Notes: generated by a model not told the origin, from the letters alone. A stretch of DNA of 64,000 nt from Lepas anatifera (GCA_034440635.1 JAOTON010000975.1:434001-498000), one strand, 5' to 3'. Positions 31,360-44,458 are shown, counted from the first letter of the stretch. A program made the numbers and translations.

Positions 31360-31938
31360 TAAGATGTTCCCTGGCCTCTCCCCTCGAATCCGGAAATGCA
31401 AAAAACACTGAAGATTATATATTCGGGCACAGCCCTTCATCAGAATCGTGGAGTAAATATCAATAATTCTCAGTCCAAGTATAGCCAGACCTCGAATTGA
31501 GCTTCACACAAAAATGCCTTTTAAAATGAATCGTTAAAAATAAGATTGGATGTCGTGACAACAACGATATTGGTACCTCTAACCTAAAAGCAATGCCGAA
31601 AATACGACAAACCTAGACCAGTATTTGTGACAGACTTTTCTATTATTTCAGCCAAACACCAGCTTTTGATTAACAATGAAAAACTCGCTGAAGTACCTTA
31701 ATCGGTTATTTGAATATTTCTGTTCTTCTTATTTACTTTTTTTCCGTCGACTGCAGCTAAAATGCTAACCAAAAACTACCTATTTAGCACTAGTAGACGT
31801 GATACTAGATCGGTGTAAAGACTGCTTACTTTCCCCTTTAACATGATGCTATATTTCTACAATAAAAGCCTCCCGAATATATAATCTTCAGTGTTTTTGC
31901 ATTTCCGGATTCGAGGGGAGAGGCCAGGGAACATCTTA
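31360..31938. mobile_element. MITE with about 67-bp terminal inverted repeats
   Basis: The left arm (31360-31427, starting TAAGATGTTCCCTGGCC) and right arm (31872-31938, ending GGCCAGGGAACATCTTA) are nearly identical in reverse, differing by one base in an A/T run. CTAA on the left and TTAA on the right suggest a TTAA insertion site with one mutation. TTCGGGCACAGCCCTTCATC follows the left arm, as in the family members at 5651 and 51965. It has no coding capacity. Confidence 0.9.
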
Positions 31939-32405
31939 AAAACATATTGATATTAAATATTCTGCTAACTTGCAACTATTGCCACCATGTATGCAATGTT
32001 TTTGAGCATTTACCAGTTGAAAACAATGTTATCATGGCTCCCTTCTGCTTAGTATTGCAATGCTATGAAAAATGTGCCTAACTGTGCAATTTTATTAGAT
32101 CAGAGATGCTGCATGTTCTTGAATTCATACTCTCCATGAAAGTAAACTTTTCTGGAAAATTAGTAGTGCAATTGCTTGTACTTGCTTGTGGGTTTTAGGG
32201 CAGCCTTTTGTAGTGCTCATACATCTAAATTAGAGCCCATGCTGCAAATAATCCCACATCCCAATTTGCATAGGTAGTATGGCAGGTTTATATCAGATCT
32301 TGGAGAAACATTCTGATTAATTCCATGGTTGTCTGGTTGTTTTGGGACAACAAGTGCAAGGAGCAATAGATTAACAAGAGATTTCACCAGAGATTTCACA
32401 AGCAA
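31939..32405. other. No recognisable gene
   Basis: AT-rich spacer between the long-TIR MITE and the LINE reverse transcriptase fragment. Confidence 0.4.
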
Positions 32406-33385
32406 TAGATTTCACCATCTCCAGCGGGTAGTTGTTGGTCCTTCTGCTTCTGATTGGGCTCTTGTCATCAGCGGTGTGCCTCAGGGATCAGTCCTTGGTC
32501 CAATCTTGTTTCTGATTTATATCAATGATCTCCTAGATGCTGTAAATTCCGCAGTAAAAATATTTGCCGACGACACGAAATTATACTCAGCGCCAATGAC
32601 ATTCGATCCGCCTTCAGCTTGCAGCTCGATATCGAACGCATGCTAAGGTAGTGGGAGCTGTGGCAAATGCCCTTCAACTTGGGAAAGTGCTCGATCTTAC
32701 ACATCGGTGAGTCAAACAGAACCTTCGACTTTGCCATGAACGGTGTGACGCTGCAAAAGTCGGTTTTGGAAAAGGACCTCGGAATTGTCATTGACAGGGG
32801 CCTTAAATTTAGGCAACAGGCTGCCTCTGTGGTTTCCAGGGCATCGAGGGTCCTAGCTGTGATCAGAAAATCGTTTGTCAACATCGATACGTTTACACTT
32901 CCGCTTCTTACAAGACACTGGTCCGTCCCCACTTGGAATATGGGAATGTTGTTTGGGGTCCGTTTAATAGAGGAGACCAGAAGTTAGCCGAGAGGGTCCA
33001 GCGACGTGCGACACGCATGGTTCGAGTACTGGCCCATCTCCCTTACACCGAACGTTTGCGTGAGCTTGGCTTGCCTTCTCTCTGCTTTCGGAGACGTCGT
33101 GGAGACATGATCAAGGTTTTTCGACTTCTTCATGGCGACATTGACCAAGATCCATCACAGTTCCTGGAGCTCGACAGTCGAGGACGTAGGCGCGGTCACG
33201 CCCTGAAGCTGATCAAACCAAATGCTGTCTCAAGGGTCCGTCGCTTCTCCTTTGGTGTTAGGGTTGTTAACGATTGGAATGGTCTCCCTTACCATGTCGT
33301 CAACGCCACCACTCTCTCACAGTTCAAAGCCAAATTAGACGCCCATTGGGCAAATCAGAGTTACTATGTACCTCCGCAAGACTGA
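32406..33385 (+). mobile_element. Broken LINE reverse transcriptase (CR1/Jockey-type)
   Basis: The translation shows [20 protein letters not shown] and [13 protein letters not shown] motifs 4 and 5 with the FADD catalytic pair. In the next frame come FNLGKCSILHIG and LEKDLGIVID, then in a third frame VRPHLEYGNVVWGP, QRRATRMV and NDWNGLPYHVVNA, ending at TGA 33383-33385. At least two frameshifts (near 32600 and 32910-32930) and an in-frame TAG near 32650 break it. The endonuclease and the first RT motifs are absent, so this is a 5'-truncated dead copy. Confidence 0.9.
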
Positions 33386-34215
33386 GCCGTGACATATTCT
33401 GACAGGAGCTCGTTGATGACCGAATCCAACAGGCTCTTGTAAGCCTTCAAATTTCGACAAACTTATCGTATCATATCGTAAGAGGGAATTACTCTGCAAG
33501 ATAGGAAGTTTGACTATGCTTGGAGGTCACATGGATGCTCAGTCATTTCTTCTCCAAAATTATACTAAACCAGTTGGGAGAAAGTATTCTCTCGCCCTAA
33601 GTAGGTGATATTTTTTTCCAATTTTGAAAATTGCATGTAGCAGAAGTGAAGATCAAACAAAGTTTTAAAGTCAAAACAAAGTGGGTGTGTAATTGTGAGT
33701 GATATATAAAAGGTGTGTATCAAAACACCTGTTGAAATTAAAGATGCTAAACTTTTTAATATTTCTGTGTAGTGCTGGGACTGCTAAGAATTGATGAATA
33801 TTACATGATTAAAAACACCAAACATGCTTGTGCTTTTCTCATGTGAAATTCGGATGTTAAGGGTACACATTTTGTTGTATGAAGAAAAGGGATGCTGGTC
33901 ATTCACACCATGGTTTTCCCTTGTGTTATGAGACTTAAAGAGAACTCTATCTTGGCCTTTTGAGTTGCCTGCCCATTTTGGAGATTGATCCACATTGGTC
34001 ATTGCTCTAAGCTGCCACATTTGTAATTAACTTCAATATGTCCTTGGATGTGGGACCGCACAGCAAATCAATGGTGAGGCAATGGGAGAGCAAACATCAG
34101 CGGAACTGAGACAATAACTACATCAAAACTTCCAACGGTGATGGGGATAGCTGGTACCTACCTGCCAGCCACATAAACCAGAATGTTAATATATGTCCTT
34201 GCAGACTTCTGCTTT
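33386..34215. other. LINE 3' tail, then no recognisable gene
   Basis: The sequence just after the RT stop ends in TATCGTATCATATCGTA at about 33464-33480, a plausible LINE tail. The rest holds nothing I can identify. Confidence 0.45.
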
Positions 34216-34221
34216 GAATGA

Positions 34222-34404
34222 CGGGGATGAGGTGGCTTAGTGGATAGCACCCTTGTCTTCTAAGCCACTGGTCCCGGGCTCAAGTCCCGGCGGAGCCTCT
34301 GAATAAGTCGATCTGATCCCTAAAATCCCTTCCAACAGGGTGAGAGTTGGCGACGCCGTATGACCCTGGCAGTTGGTGCGTCGTTAAACCCCAACAATTT
34401 TTAA
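34222..34404 (+). mobile_element. tRNA-derived SINE copy (best-preserved)
   Basis: The head GGTGGCTTAGTGGATAGCAC (A box) and GGGCTCAAGTCCC (B box) are followed by a body CCCTTCCAACAGGGTGAGAG and tail TTGGTGCGTCGTTAAACCCC, ending in a poly-T-containing stretch. The 34930 copy is a partial duplicate with internal deletions. Confidence 0.8.
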
Positions 34405-34929
34405 TGCTTTGAATGACTTTCTGTTTCTGTATATTGCCCAAGCACAACCTGTCGGTGATCATGGTAGCTGCATGAGACTTCAGGAGCTTTTAGGGAGGCC
34501 TGGAATGAGCAGTATTAGAGAAACTTGGAACGTGCTCTGTTTGACAGGCATTAACCATGCTACACCAACTTATTCATTGCTCTTGATCGTCTTGCTGAAT
34601 ATTCCAAACTCCACGTGGTGTGCTTTTGTCTGGAAATGGTACTGTCTTCTTGTGAAGCTGGTATATCTTTTGCTGTAAGGTTTCTGATTACTCCTACCTG
34701 TTATTCCCAATGAACTTCAGATGCAGTTGTATAACAGTGATGGACAGGTATTCACATTTAAACCAACACAATTAATTTTTAAACTACTCTTTAAAGTTTA
34801 GGAAGAACTTTTTCCTCCGAATTCTCCTACTATTTTTAAAAATAAATTGGGCCGAGTTGTTCCCAGTTGGGTTTTTGGAGTCGGAGCTGCACAATAGTAG
34901 GTGCTATCCAGCCCTGGTTGTGATGAGTT

Positions 34930-35043
34930 TTAAGCCACCGGTGGTTGTCCGGCGGAGCCTCTGAATAAGTCGATCGATCCCGAAAATCCCTTCCAACGGG
35001 TGAGTTGCGACGCCGTGCCCTCGTGGTGCGTCGTTAAACCCAT
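34930..35043 (+). mobile_element. Partial SINE copy
   Basis: It shares CGGCGGAGCCTCTGAATAAG, CCCTTCCAACGGGTGAG and GGTGCGTCGTTAAACCC with the copy at 34222, with several short internal deletions and most of the tRNA head missing. Confidence 0.75.
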
Positions 35044-35857
35044 TTTACTGCACAATAGTAATCAATTGACTTGTTACGGAGACCCCGACCTACCCGGATG
35101 AGCAACTCCTGCGATGAAGGATTTATTTAGAAGCCTAAGTTTTACGTCCCACAAACACATCCCACCTGAACTAGGATGGATTTCCCATACTGATCCCATG
35201 GGAGTCCCACTGGTTTCGGTCTGGAATTCCCACGCCGAATCCATTTTAGCCTCTGGTACTGGCGTTCGCTATCGCTGGCCTCAACATTTACACAACACAA
35301 AGCTATAAGCAGCCTCGGGTCCTATCCTCCTTCTTTTCGCTGCACCATTACTCTCTCTAGCTGTATTTTGATGCTGCAATTCGTGTCAGACACTTTCTCC
35401 TGTTTCAGGTTTTCGATTGGTTCCGAATCATGTCACCATCGGCTGTATTTTCTTCTAACTAAGCTCACCGACCACCGACATTAGAACGCCGCGGAGGGGC
35501 AGCTCCAGCGTGAGACCGCGTTTCGCCTGGGGTGAGTGTGGGCGCCGCTTGTACTGTGTCAGGGTGCTGCTAATGCGTTGCTGATAACGCTAATGCAGGC
35601 TGGCAGCAGGCAGACACCTGAGAGCCCGCCTGCCCTGCCTGCCTCCTGATTCCCGAGTGGGTAGACGCGATGTGGGATAGTCGGTTGCCGTAGTGTCGGC
35701 TCTTGTGTCGATGGGCTTGTTCAGTTGGTTTGTGACGAGGTACTGTGATGGCAGGAGGAGACTATGTTGGGATGTGTTTGGAAAGGATGAAATTGCTGGA
35801 GGCTGGCAAAAACGCGTGTACAGTGTACATTTATCATTGAAATGTTAGTTAGTACAA

Positions 35858-36032
35858 GGGGACGCAGTGGCGCAGTGGCAGTGCATGTGACCTCCACGCT
35901 GTTGATCCGGGTTCAAATCCCCGGCGGGTATTCTGCCTTAGTCGTTCTGAACTCCACAACACCCTCCCAACAGAGTGAAAGTTAGCGACACCATATGAGC
36001 TTAGCAGAAGATGTGTCGACAAGCCCCAAGGC
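35858..36032 (+). mobile_element. tRNA-derived SINE copy
   Basis: A-box-like GTGGCGCAGTGGCAGTGC and B-box GGGTTCAAATCCCC, followed by the family body (AGTTAGCGACACCATATGAG) and tail (GTGTCGACAAGCCCC). Confidence 0.75.
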
Positions 36033-36735
36033 TGCTGAGTTAGCACATATATCTCCTTTGTTATCCCAGCATGCACAAATGAGTTGACGAAGACCATGGA
36101 AACCTGAACAGATGCTGGAGAATCATTTTGTAATCGACATAGTTACACCACAATTTTAGGTGTTTTCTTTCTACCATGAGCTTGTTTAGAGATGCATGAG
36201 ATCTCGGAGAAACAAGTTTTTAGAGTCACTTGTGTCTGATCAGGGAAATAAAAAAACACTCTATGGAAAAGTTTATCCCTGAGGAGTGTGACATATTGTC
36301 CAGACAGGGATGAAACTGGCTATGAAAGATGGTCACTGGTGTCAGTCTAGAGTAGCGGCAACAGTTTGACTGCGAGCACTGTCTTATCAGTCGAAACTAC
36401 TACCTGCGTCAGGTCTTGTTACCGAACCGGCCTCCTTACCGGGACTCGTGTTCGCATCAAGGCGTGCTTCCCTAGGATTCATCGCGATCTCGAGGGAGAG
36501 CGGGAGCCCACAACGTTTTCGCCGACTGATGCAGTTGCTTGTATCGATGGACGGAGAAACATGACGGGACTCTTCAGGCCAGGGTTGTGGTCCCGGAGAC
36601 AGCAGCTTCCCCCACGGATACTTCCTTGACGCCAGTGTTCTGTTAGCTTGTAGCTGAATCTCAGACGTATCCTCCCAGGTCATTTGCCAACACCAGTGTA
36701 AGTATGCCTGCTTAGTTAGGGTGACAGGTTGCTGA
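36033..36735. other. No recognisable gene
   Basis: Overlapping ORFs at 36366-36683 on both strands have no recognisable motif and no clear splice sites. Confidence 0.35.
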
Positions 36736-36736
36736 C

Positions 36737-36922
36737 TGGGAAAGCACCGGTGTCGTTAGCGATGTCTGGCTAGCTGGTAGAACACCGGTGTCGTTAGCGA
36801 CAGGTTCCAGTTTCAAGTCCAGGTGGGTTTTGTGAATATGTCGCTATCTGATTCGTGCATCGCCAACTCGACAGGGTAAGAGTTGACGTTGCACGATCCT
36901 TGCCATCGGCGTGCTAATAAAT
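36737..36922 (+). mobile_element. Diverged SINE copy with duplicated head
   Basis: ACCGGTGTCGTTAGCGA occurs twice, around TCTGGCTAGCTGGTAGAACA (A-box-like) and before GTTTCAAGTCC (B-box-like). The body keeps AGGGTAAGAGTTGACGT. It is a related but more diverged subfamily. Confidence 0.6.
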
Positions 36923-38405
36923 TCGATAATGATCTGTATTGGGTAGATCATCTACGCTGACGAATATTTGTCCCCATTACCAATTTTATCATTTCGCTTT
37001 ACTGTCCCTTGTTTTGTTTTTATTCCCATGAGCCGGTTTCTGCTACTGCAGCAGCTTCTTGTGCTGCCGCCCTCGCAGAAAGCCACCGGCGTCCATGGTG
37101 GAGATTTGCCCTGATTGGTCTCGTGTGTGGCGGCGGCAGACACGTGCACGCGTGCTGCCGGCATCGATTACTCACCTCGCACTCATCGTGCCGCTTCAAC
37201 GGCGCCGCTTCCGGATCCAGTCAGCACCTGCCCCAATGGAGACTGCCAAACTTTGACTGTAGGCCTCTCCGGGCAGTTCATTGGCTGAATGAGTGGCGAC
37301 GCGGACACTGTGGGGCGGCAGGGGTGGTTTCGTGTCGTGTGTGGTAATGGCCTCCTGACGTTGCTTGCTCTTCGTTCATTTGGTTGTACGTGTTGTGCGG
37401 CTGGAATGACGTAGAAGCTCACGGCTCGTGGTACTGCCATTTGCCGCGCTTGGATAAGGTATGTCATGAGCAAGGAGGGGCCCCCAAATATGTTTATAAT
37501 CGGGCAGAGCGTCCAAAAATGTGTTTAGAGATAACACTCCAGAGAGCGTGCGGGCGAGATCTAAGTCGCGTGCATTTTATCGGTATCGATGACATCCTTC
37601 TGGGCCACCTCCTCTTAGCTAAGATATTCAGATGATTTTGGTTTCTGCGTAAATTGGAAGTTTGAGCCCTGGCGTTGCGATCTGTTATCCCACACTGCTG
37701 CAGAATAGATTTTATATGCAGGGACCTCTTCTGGCTGTAATTGATTCCGTTGGCTGGAAATCATTGTCATTTTTAAGGCTTCAGAATTGCAAGGGAATGG
37801 TTCCCGTCGGCGGTGGTATTTAATCCTGGTTGGAGCCCATTCTGAAAGAATAAGTGATACACTTGTTGGTTTATCCGCGACCGCATACCGTGGGCGGATT
37901 TTCTCAGGATACTACACTCTGGAATGTGCACGGCCCTTCTCCCTTCAGTTTCTCGAGTGCCGGGGACCTGCTGCTATTTCCAGGAAAGTGTCAATCCAGC
38001 TATATTTAGAGGGAAAGCTGCACCTTTATGATGATATTTGAACATAAGTAGCCATTCGACAAAGTATGCCGGAGACCCCTGGTTCGGTACTTGATTTGCC
38101 CGGATCGGAAAAAGCCCAGATTGGATATTGTTGTTGTCCCAGGGAACATTGTTTGCGGAGCGTGTGTTTAGAGCGGGTGCCAACCCCACCAGACCCATGT
38201 TCTCGGCCCCGAAGTCGATGCTTCCGCTGCCCGTCGTTCGACACATGGAGGTGGTGCTAAGTAGTGCGCCCATAAAATAGTACGCTTATGGAATGCTGTT
38301 TTTTGTAAGAGGTAAGTTCTCAGAGAAATGGATACTGGAAGCAGGGGTTTTCAGCACGCCATACGTGATGTATAGCCCAGTTCAAATCCCATGAAGGTAT
38401 ATGCG
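36923..38405. other. GC-rich stretch, no assignable gene
   Basis: 36990-37350 is CpG-rich and contains ATTGG/CCAAT pentamers, which could be promoter-like, but no downstream exon can be assigned. The remaining short ORFs are unrecognised. Confidence 0.35.
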
Positions 38406-38409
38406 ATAT

Positions 38410-39312
38410 TCCCTTCAACACGCGCAGTGGAGGGAGTTCTAAAGTGCCCTCCCACCTATTCCGAGCTTGCTGGAGAACCGTTTGCAGCTGGAACACGCTG
38501 CTGGGCTACATTTAAGAGAATTCACGGTCGCGTCGGTTGGTGGAATAATTTTGAAAATCGGTTAAAAATCTGTTTTATTTATATGCTTTTACAATCAGAC
38601 CTATATTTCGAGATCGCAACAATCGTGCGATCATTTGCCTGTATTATAGACCGAGTGGTGACGTGATAACCGACATGTAATTGGGATGATGTCAAGGTCA
38701 CCTCACATGAAGGTACAGGTCAGGGGTATACCCGCATTTTCACGTAATTGACCACAATGCTTTCTGTTCAATGGTGTTGCTCATTATGACATATTTTATG
38801 CGAAGACGTCATAGTTATGGTTGGTCAGTGTCAAGGTCAAGGCCAAAGGGTATTGGTCAAGGTCAAACCCCCCATTTCCCGCCCAACGGCTGCTACAAGG
38901 CCAGTTATAATGTACACTATGGGCAATATGTCATATTGTGACGTCATAGGTCTTGATCCCAAAAATACAGCGGACATTGTGTGGGATCTTTTCTCCATGG
39001 CCGTCGTCCGCTTTCAGTGTATTCCCGTGTTTTCCGCATGATCACGGCATTTCCTGATTGATCCCCAGCACGCCCCAGATTTGAACTTTACAACCTCCTT
39101 TGACCTAGAAGATATTGCTCTAAGTCAATACAAATCGTATATAATATAGATCACCATGGCCCCCGCCAACCGTCAGATGGGCTTTTTTCTAACCCTCTTG
39201 GTATCCGAGGTCTCAGGGGAGGGGGCGGGCACTTTACAACTCTCGCCCCCTTTCACTGCTCGCTGACGCCAGACCCCGCTCCAGTGTGGATGTCAACACT
39301 TATTTGTGTTAA
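38410..39312. mobile_element. TTAA-type half-site-rich element (sister of 15325-16307)
   Basis: Near its left end is TTCAACACGCGCAGTGG and it reaches GTGTTAA at 39306-39312. TCAAGGTCA, a monomeric nuclear-receptor site, occurs repeatedly at about 38825-38870. TGACGTCAT (CRE-like) lies near 38940. The left boundary is diverged and approximate. Confidence 0.55.
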
Positions 39313-42300
39313 CTGGAGAGTACTCCTTGTGAACCAAAGAGGCTCAGGTCGGGATAGGACGATCCAACATTTCTTGAGATCTAAGTTAATTGCGGTGGAC
39401 TTTCACACCATTCCTCATGTCATAAGGTAACGCAATCTGCAAATTGGTGATTGCTAATTTCCAGAGCCGGGAGATCCCCTACTTGCGGACTCTCCAAATG
39501 GTAGCTAAGTAGCAGAAGCGGTTTTTACAAAAATTAGCGGAGTAGCCGAAAGTGGACTCAGAATTTAAAACCACTACCCCTACCGGCAGCCTGTTAAGGG
39601 TACCACCGCCCCCTCCCAAAAAACAATAACTCGGAGATCAAGAGAAACGTTTCTCTCCGTAAAAACAGGGGAAATTTAATGAACGATTTTTGTGATTTTG
39701 TTTGCACATCCTAGAATAAAATAGCAAATTTGTCATATAGTATGCTGATAAGGATATGCATTTCTTGAAATTTATTTGGGAACAGTAAAATAATTTTTCG
39801 GGTAGTGCCTTAATGGTGCTTTACAATAGAAAATAGAGCTATCAGAGAAGCGGGCAGCGGTTTCGTGATTTGGAAAAAAATAGCGTTAGTAGCGGCAGCG
39901 GTTTCAGCTAGCCAAGGTAGCGGAAGTGGCGGTAGTGGTTTAAAAATTTGGAAGCGGCGCCTTCCTCTGCTAATTCAACCACAGCTCGTCTCAATGCTTC
40001 TTTTTGGACAAAGGTCAGTAGACTCCCACTGTGCCGTCATTATTGTTAATTTCTGTTGCCTGGTGACGTGGTGCTGTTCTGACCTGGTCTGATGATCGGA
40101 TCGGGCGGCCTTCACTGATGTGACATATCTTCACGCTAATTAAATTCAGCTGGCTCACGATCCTGATTATTTGATTTGAAAACAGTGCTGCCGCTTATTT
40201 CTGGCAAGGGCCGCACAGATGACGCCAATATCCACTTTAAATCCCTCCTGGCAATTCAAAGACCCTGGAACACCATAAGCTGATTGCCGAGTATACTTCG
40301 CTACCAAAATTAAAGAGTTTATCTCGAAAAGTGAAGATGTTTTGTGCTGTCTGTGAGTCCTTGTTCTCAAACGTAGTGAAGTAATATGAGAGCTAACGAG
40401 CCATGTTTGCTTGTGTACGAAGCCAATGACTTCGCCTTATGCACGATGAGCACGCGATTGAGTTTAAAGTTTCATGGTTTCACCAAATGGATGTGCCCTG
40501 AAGCTTGCTGGCGTTGGATTATATTGGAAAGTATATGTGATAAGCTTTCAGAAATGACAGGGCCTTTGTGTTAGCTTTACGTTTCACTTCAGTATGTAAG
40601 CGAAACTAGAAACTCTTTTTTTGCAGTTACACCTTAACATCTCAGGCTTTTCCTGCCCATGTTTTTTGCTTGACAGTTTTCGAACTATACTCCTGCCGGT
40701 ATTATTGTCTCGGAGCCTTTACCTGCCCGGCTTCCGCTTGCCAATCTCCTGCCATTGGGTGTGAATCAGCACTGCAGTTTATTTGAGTATTATCTACGCC
40801 TCATTCGAGTGTGGTTCTGCAGTCTCCAAGGACAGACAGCGTATACCAAGTGCAGTTGATTAATGACTACTCTGTGCGGTGCAGCATGTCTGCACTTGGA
40901 TATGTCAGACACAGATCAATCACGTACCGTCTGCCGACGAAAAATGGGCTGTAGGTACTCTAAAGAACGCGAACTGGCGGAGGCGACCAGCTACTATTTT
41001 CACGGCAATATACATGGCTGGTCTCCATTGTTTTTGTTTGTCACGAAGGTCTACATTTTTGAATACATAAAATGAAGAAGGTAGTTATTAAGGGCCCTGC
41101 ACTTTGGGTTGTGCGTTACATGGTTGTCCATAACAGAAAATTCGCCTTTTGTTCTATGGAGGCCACCGGTTGAAGTCGTTTTGGGTAGTTAAGCTACCAT
41201 CCGGATTGACGAGATACCCGTGCCGGTTAATCCAATTAGATAATTTCACGCTTGTCACGCCCCGTTGGGATAAATGCAAATGGATGGCATTGTACTAGTT
41301 GACATTCTGTGATTTGTTTTATACTTGATGAGCGAACTGAGCTGCAACTTAAACGTGGTTTAATGTCACCTGCTTAAAAGAGTTTGATGTTTAGTATTGT
41401 CTTTCCCTTCAATATGGGTAAAAGCAAGCTAGATCAGAATTTGTCGACCTTTGGACAAGCTTGCATTGTTTTTGTTGTATGCCTGTAATGGCGGACCCAG
41501 GACTTTAATTCAGGGAGGGGCTAGGAGGCTCGAGCCTTCCCGCCATTACCTCGGAATCGCCATCTGCTATGCATTAACTGTACGGACTCTGACATTTCAG
41601 GTGGGGGAGGCTTTGTCCCCTAGCTCCCCTTGTAACTGCTTCTGTATTCTTGTGTAATGTTTGTCGTAAGCATTGTTCTTACCTTCACCACTATCGACCT
41701 TCTGGTTACTGAACCTCGATATCACCTAAAAAAGTAGCATTTTATGGCGGGAATGCCATGAGAGATGAACAGACATACACTGCCCAAGGTAGCTGAATTC
41801 TCAGAGTTAATGACAATGCAACAGTTCGATGTCGGACGCTTTATTTTCTTCTTAACACGTGTTTTCTTCTTCCTTCCAGAGAATTGCATTTGGTCCTTTG
41901 AACAGCCTAATAGCAAAATTAAACAAACCAACGGGTTTTTTATGAAAAATTTCGGTCATGCCTCACGCCAAGCCTCGTCCTCTTTGTCTTGTTCTGTTCG
42001 GAAAAAACAGACTTGTATATTATAGCAATACTGAAAAGATGTGTTAGCCCAGTTTTGAACCGTTCACTTGGCGTAAATTGTGACTTCCTTGTTGTGCGAT
42101 TATGTTCAATACTGCGTCGTTTCGTACAATACACCGTAAGAAGCACTGGAAAATACTGTCGGTGGAGATCAGTAGTGGGCCTTGTAAGAAAAGCCTGTTG
42201 CGAGTTCTTCCACAGTGTGCAGCTCTAAAACCAACACTCTTAGCCAACATGCCAGTGAGAGTGCACTCATTTCGGCAGAGAACCAAAGGCTGTGAGTGGG

Positions 42301-44225
42301 CCGTTTCGGCGGTGCGGCGCCGCAGACCGGCTCGGCGTGGCGGCTCGTGCTGCGACGATTCGGCGTACTGGGGATTACAGCCCGACGGCGGCCGCGGCGG
42401 CGACTGCCCGGCCTTATCTCTGGCCGCGTGACGTCAATTCGAACCAACGCTCAGGCGCCGGCTTTATCTCGCCGGAAAGCCGACCTTCGTGTCGTCATAT
42501 CGAAATTTATTTCCCCAGGCCAGAGTCTTTCATGCAAAGTCATACAGCGGTGTTTTACGTAGCCTTCAGTTTTGTCATCCAAATGCTCTGTGGTATTTTT
42601 GTCAGGGCCTATTAATTCTGTCAGAAAAAACTGGCATTGGAGTCATATCAATTTTTTGTTATGAGCTTTTCTTACGAAGCTCACTACCCACTGATATTTA
42701 CCAAACATCCGATTATTTATTCCGAATGCGGAATGTAGGGCAGCGTAGTCGGATGTATTCCCTTATGCGACTCAATATCCCGTGCGGCGAGTTTCGTGAT
42801 GGCACGGTCGGCTGGTGTTTCCGGCCGCCCCTGCAGTATCGCATGCATGAACAGCACAAAGGCGGATAAGACGCGCACGTGCAGCGCTGCGGCCGGCAGG
42901 CGATGATCCTGGCGGAGAGGCTGAGGTGAGGTGCTCACCAGACCATGTGTAGGCTGCCAAACGGGTCCGTCGGGCGACAGAGACGACCGCAGTGACGCAG
43001 CCGGACCGCTGACAGGCCCCGGAGGAGGGGAGGGAGGGGACTGGCTCCCCCTCGAGAAAGGAGCGGTCCATGTCGGCTTGAGACTGACAAAAAGTAAAAC
43101 ATTGGAATACGAACATTTATCACGAAATAAAACAGTTCTCCAATTCGGTTGAAATGTTTTCAGTGTTTATGATATCGTTTGAATCCGCTCCAGTTGCCGC
43201 CGATTACTGGGAGTACTGTACCAGGTACTCCCAGGCGCCTGAGGCAAGCGGGTTCGCTCTCCTGGGAAAGCCCTGCTGCGACTGCGGCTCTCTGAAGGTA
43301 CACCTTCTATCAGGTAGAACCCCTCTCGCACGCTACAGTCGGCCTGAACGCCGCGTGGCAGGTCTGAATCTGCCAGTGACGCAGAACACCCAGCGGCGAA
43401 TGTAACATTGGCTGCTGTATCGTGACCGGCGTTAGATAGTGCTAAAACGTTCTTAAATGATCTGTGGATTTCGATTGTGTTTTTGGTTCTGCTTAAAACT
43501 GAGCTGCTGCGCCGCGCCAAAAATGACCGGACTGTGTGGCCATTGCGTCCGGAGCCCCGGAGCCTTTTGCTCGACAGAATCGGCCTAAATGTTTGTTTAT
43601 CGCGTCAGTCTAGCTGGTGCGGTGGCGCGTCTCGGCCCAGGTGAATGTGTGGTGTTAAACGCCAGAGTCTCTCCCGGAGGCTCCAGTATAGCCAGGATGC
43701 TGATGCGCTCTTAAACCCCACTAGCCCGGGCTCTAGCGACAATTGGATTTTTATTTTATTTTTAGGAGGCTTCTGGGAGGCGAGTAGCTGTAATATAATC
43801 ATACACATAGTTTTGAAAGGTAATTTGGGTTTTGCTGATCACGCCATGCATTCTGGACAGCATTTGGCCTGTCGTGCGTCCGCGTGTGCGCACTGTTGTT
43901 TGTGTTTGCGCCTGTTTATCTTACTCACTGATACTCTAGCTTCGTTCTCGAACACTTGTGGGAGGGAATGGTAGGGCGCTTTGGGATTGTTTCTTTTGCC
44001 AGCTCCTTTAATTAGTACCTATCAGACCTGGGCACTTGGTAATTTTTCGCTAGTCCACAAATCGCTTGACTACCGGCTTTGTTGGCCATTCTGGTAATTG
44101 ATAGTACGCTGATTTTCCAGGTCCGCTAATGCTATACATCGGCCCGCTAATGAAGTCTACAACAGTCTAGTGTTGATTGCGAAACCCTCTGAAACGTAAT
44201 TTACTACTAATACTAACTTTACCTT
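39313..44225. other. No assignable gene
   Basis: Unique-looking sequence with many short ORFs. 42290-42470 is strongly CpG-rich and contains a TGACGTCA at 42429-42436. 43207-43236 has a 10-bp-arm palindrome (CTGGGAGTAC with its complement). 43590-43750 is also GC-rich. These may be upstream promoter or leader exons of the GRK gene, but I cannot show this. Confidence 0.35.
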
Positions 44226-44231
44226 ATGAAC

Positions 44232-44412
44232 CAAAGCGCGGTAGTGGAGTGGTCAACACAGCCGAATTCCACGCAGCCGACCCGGATTTAAGGCCCGGCG
44301 GCTTCCCTGGACAAGGAGCAAGCTGTCTCCCGAGAAACCCATCCGATAGGGAAAGAGTTGGTAACACTATATGACCCGGGTAGTTGGTGTGATGATAAGC
44401 CCCCAACATGAT
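44232..44412 (+). mobile_element. tRNA-derived SINE copy
   Basis: GCGGTAGTGGAGTGGTCAAC and CCCGGATTTAAGGCC form the pol III-type head. The body (GGGAAAGAGTTGGTAACACT) and tail (GTTGGTGTGATGATAAGCCC) match the family. Confidence 0.7.
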
Positions 44413-44458
44413 AAACCAAAGTTTTACGTTATAAACCTCAGTTTCATTTTCAACAGAA

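Noticed and set aside
35858..35935. tRNA gene
   Set aside because: A and B boxes are present but acceptor and anticodon stems do not pair, and the sequence continues into the shared SINE body.
42292..42562. Ala/Arg-rich ORFs in the CpG-rich patch
   Set aside because: GC-rich DNA is depleted in stops. There are no conserved residues or splice sites. It is more likely promoter or leader DNA.
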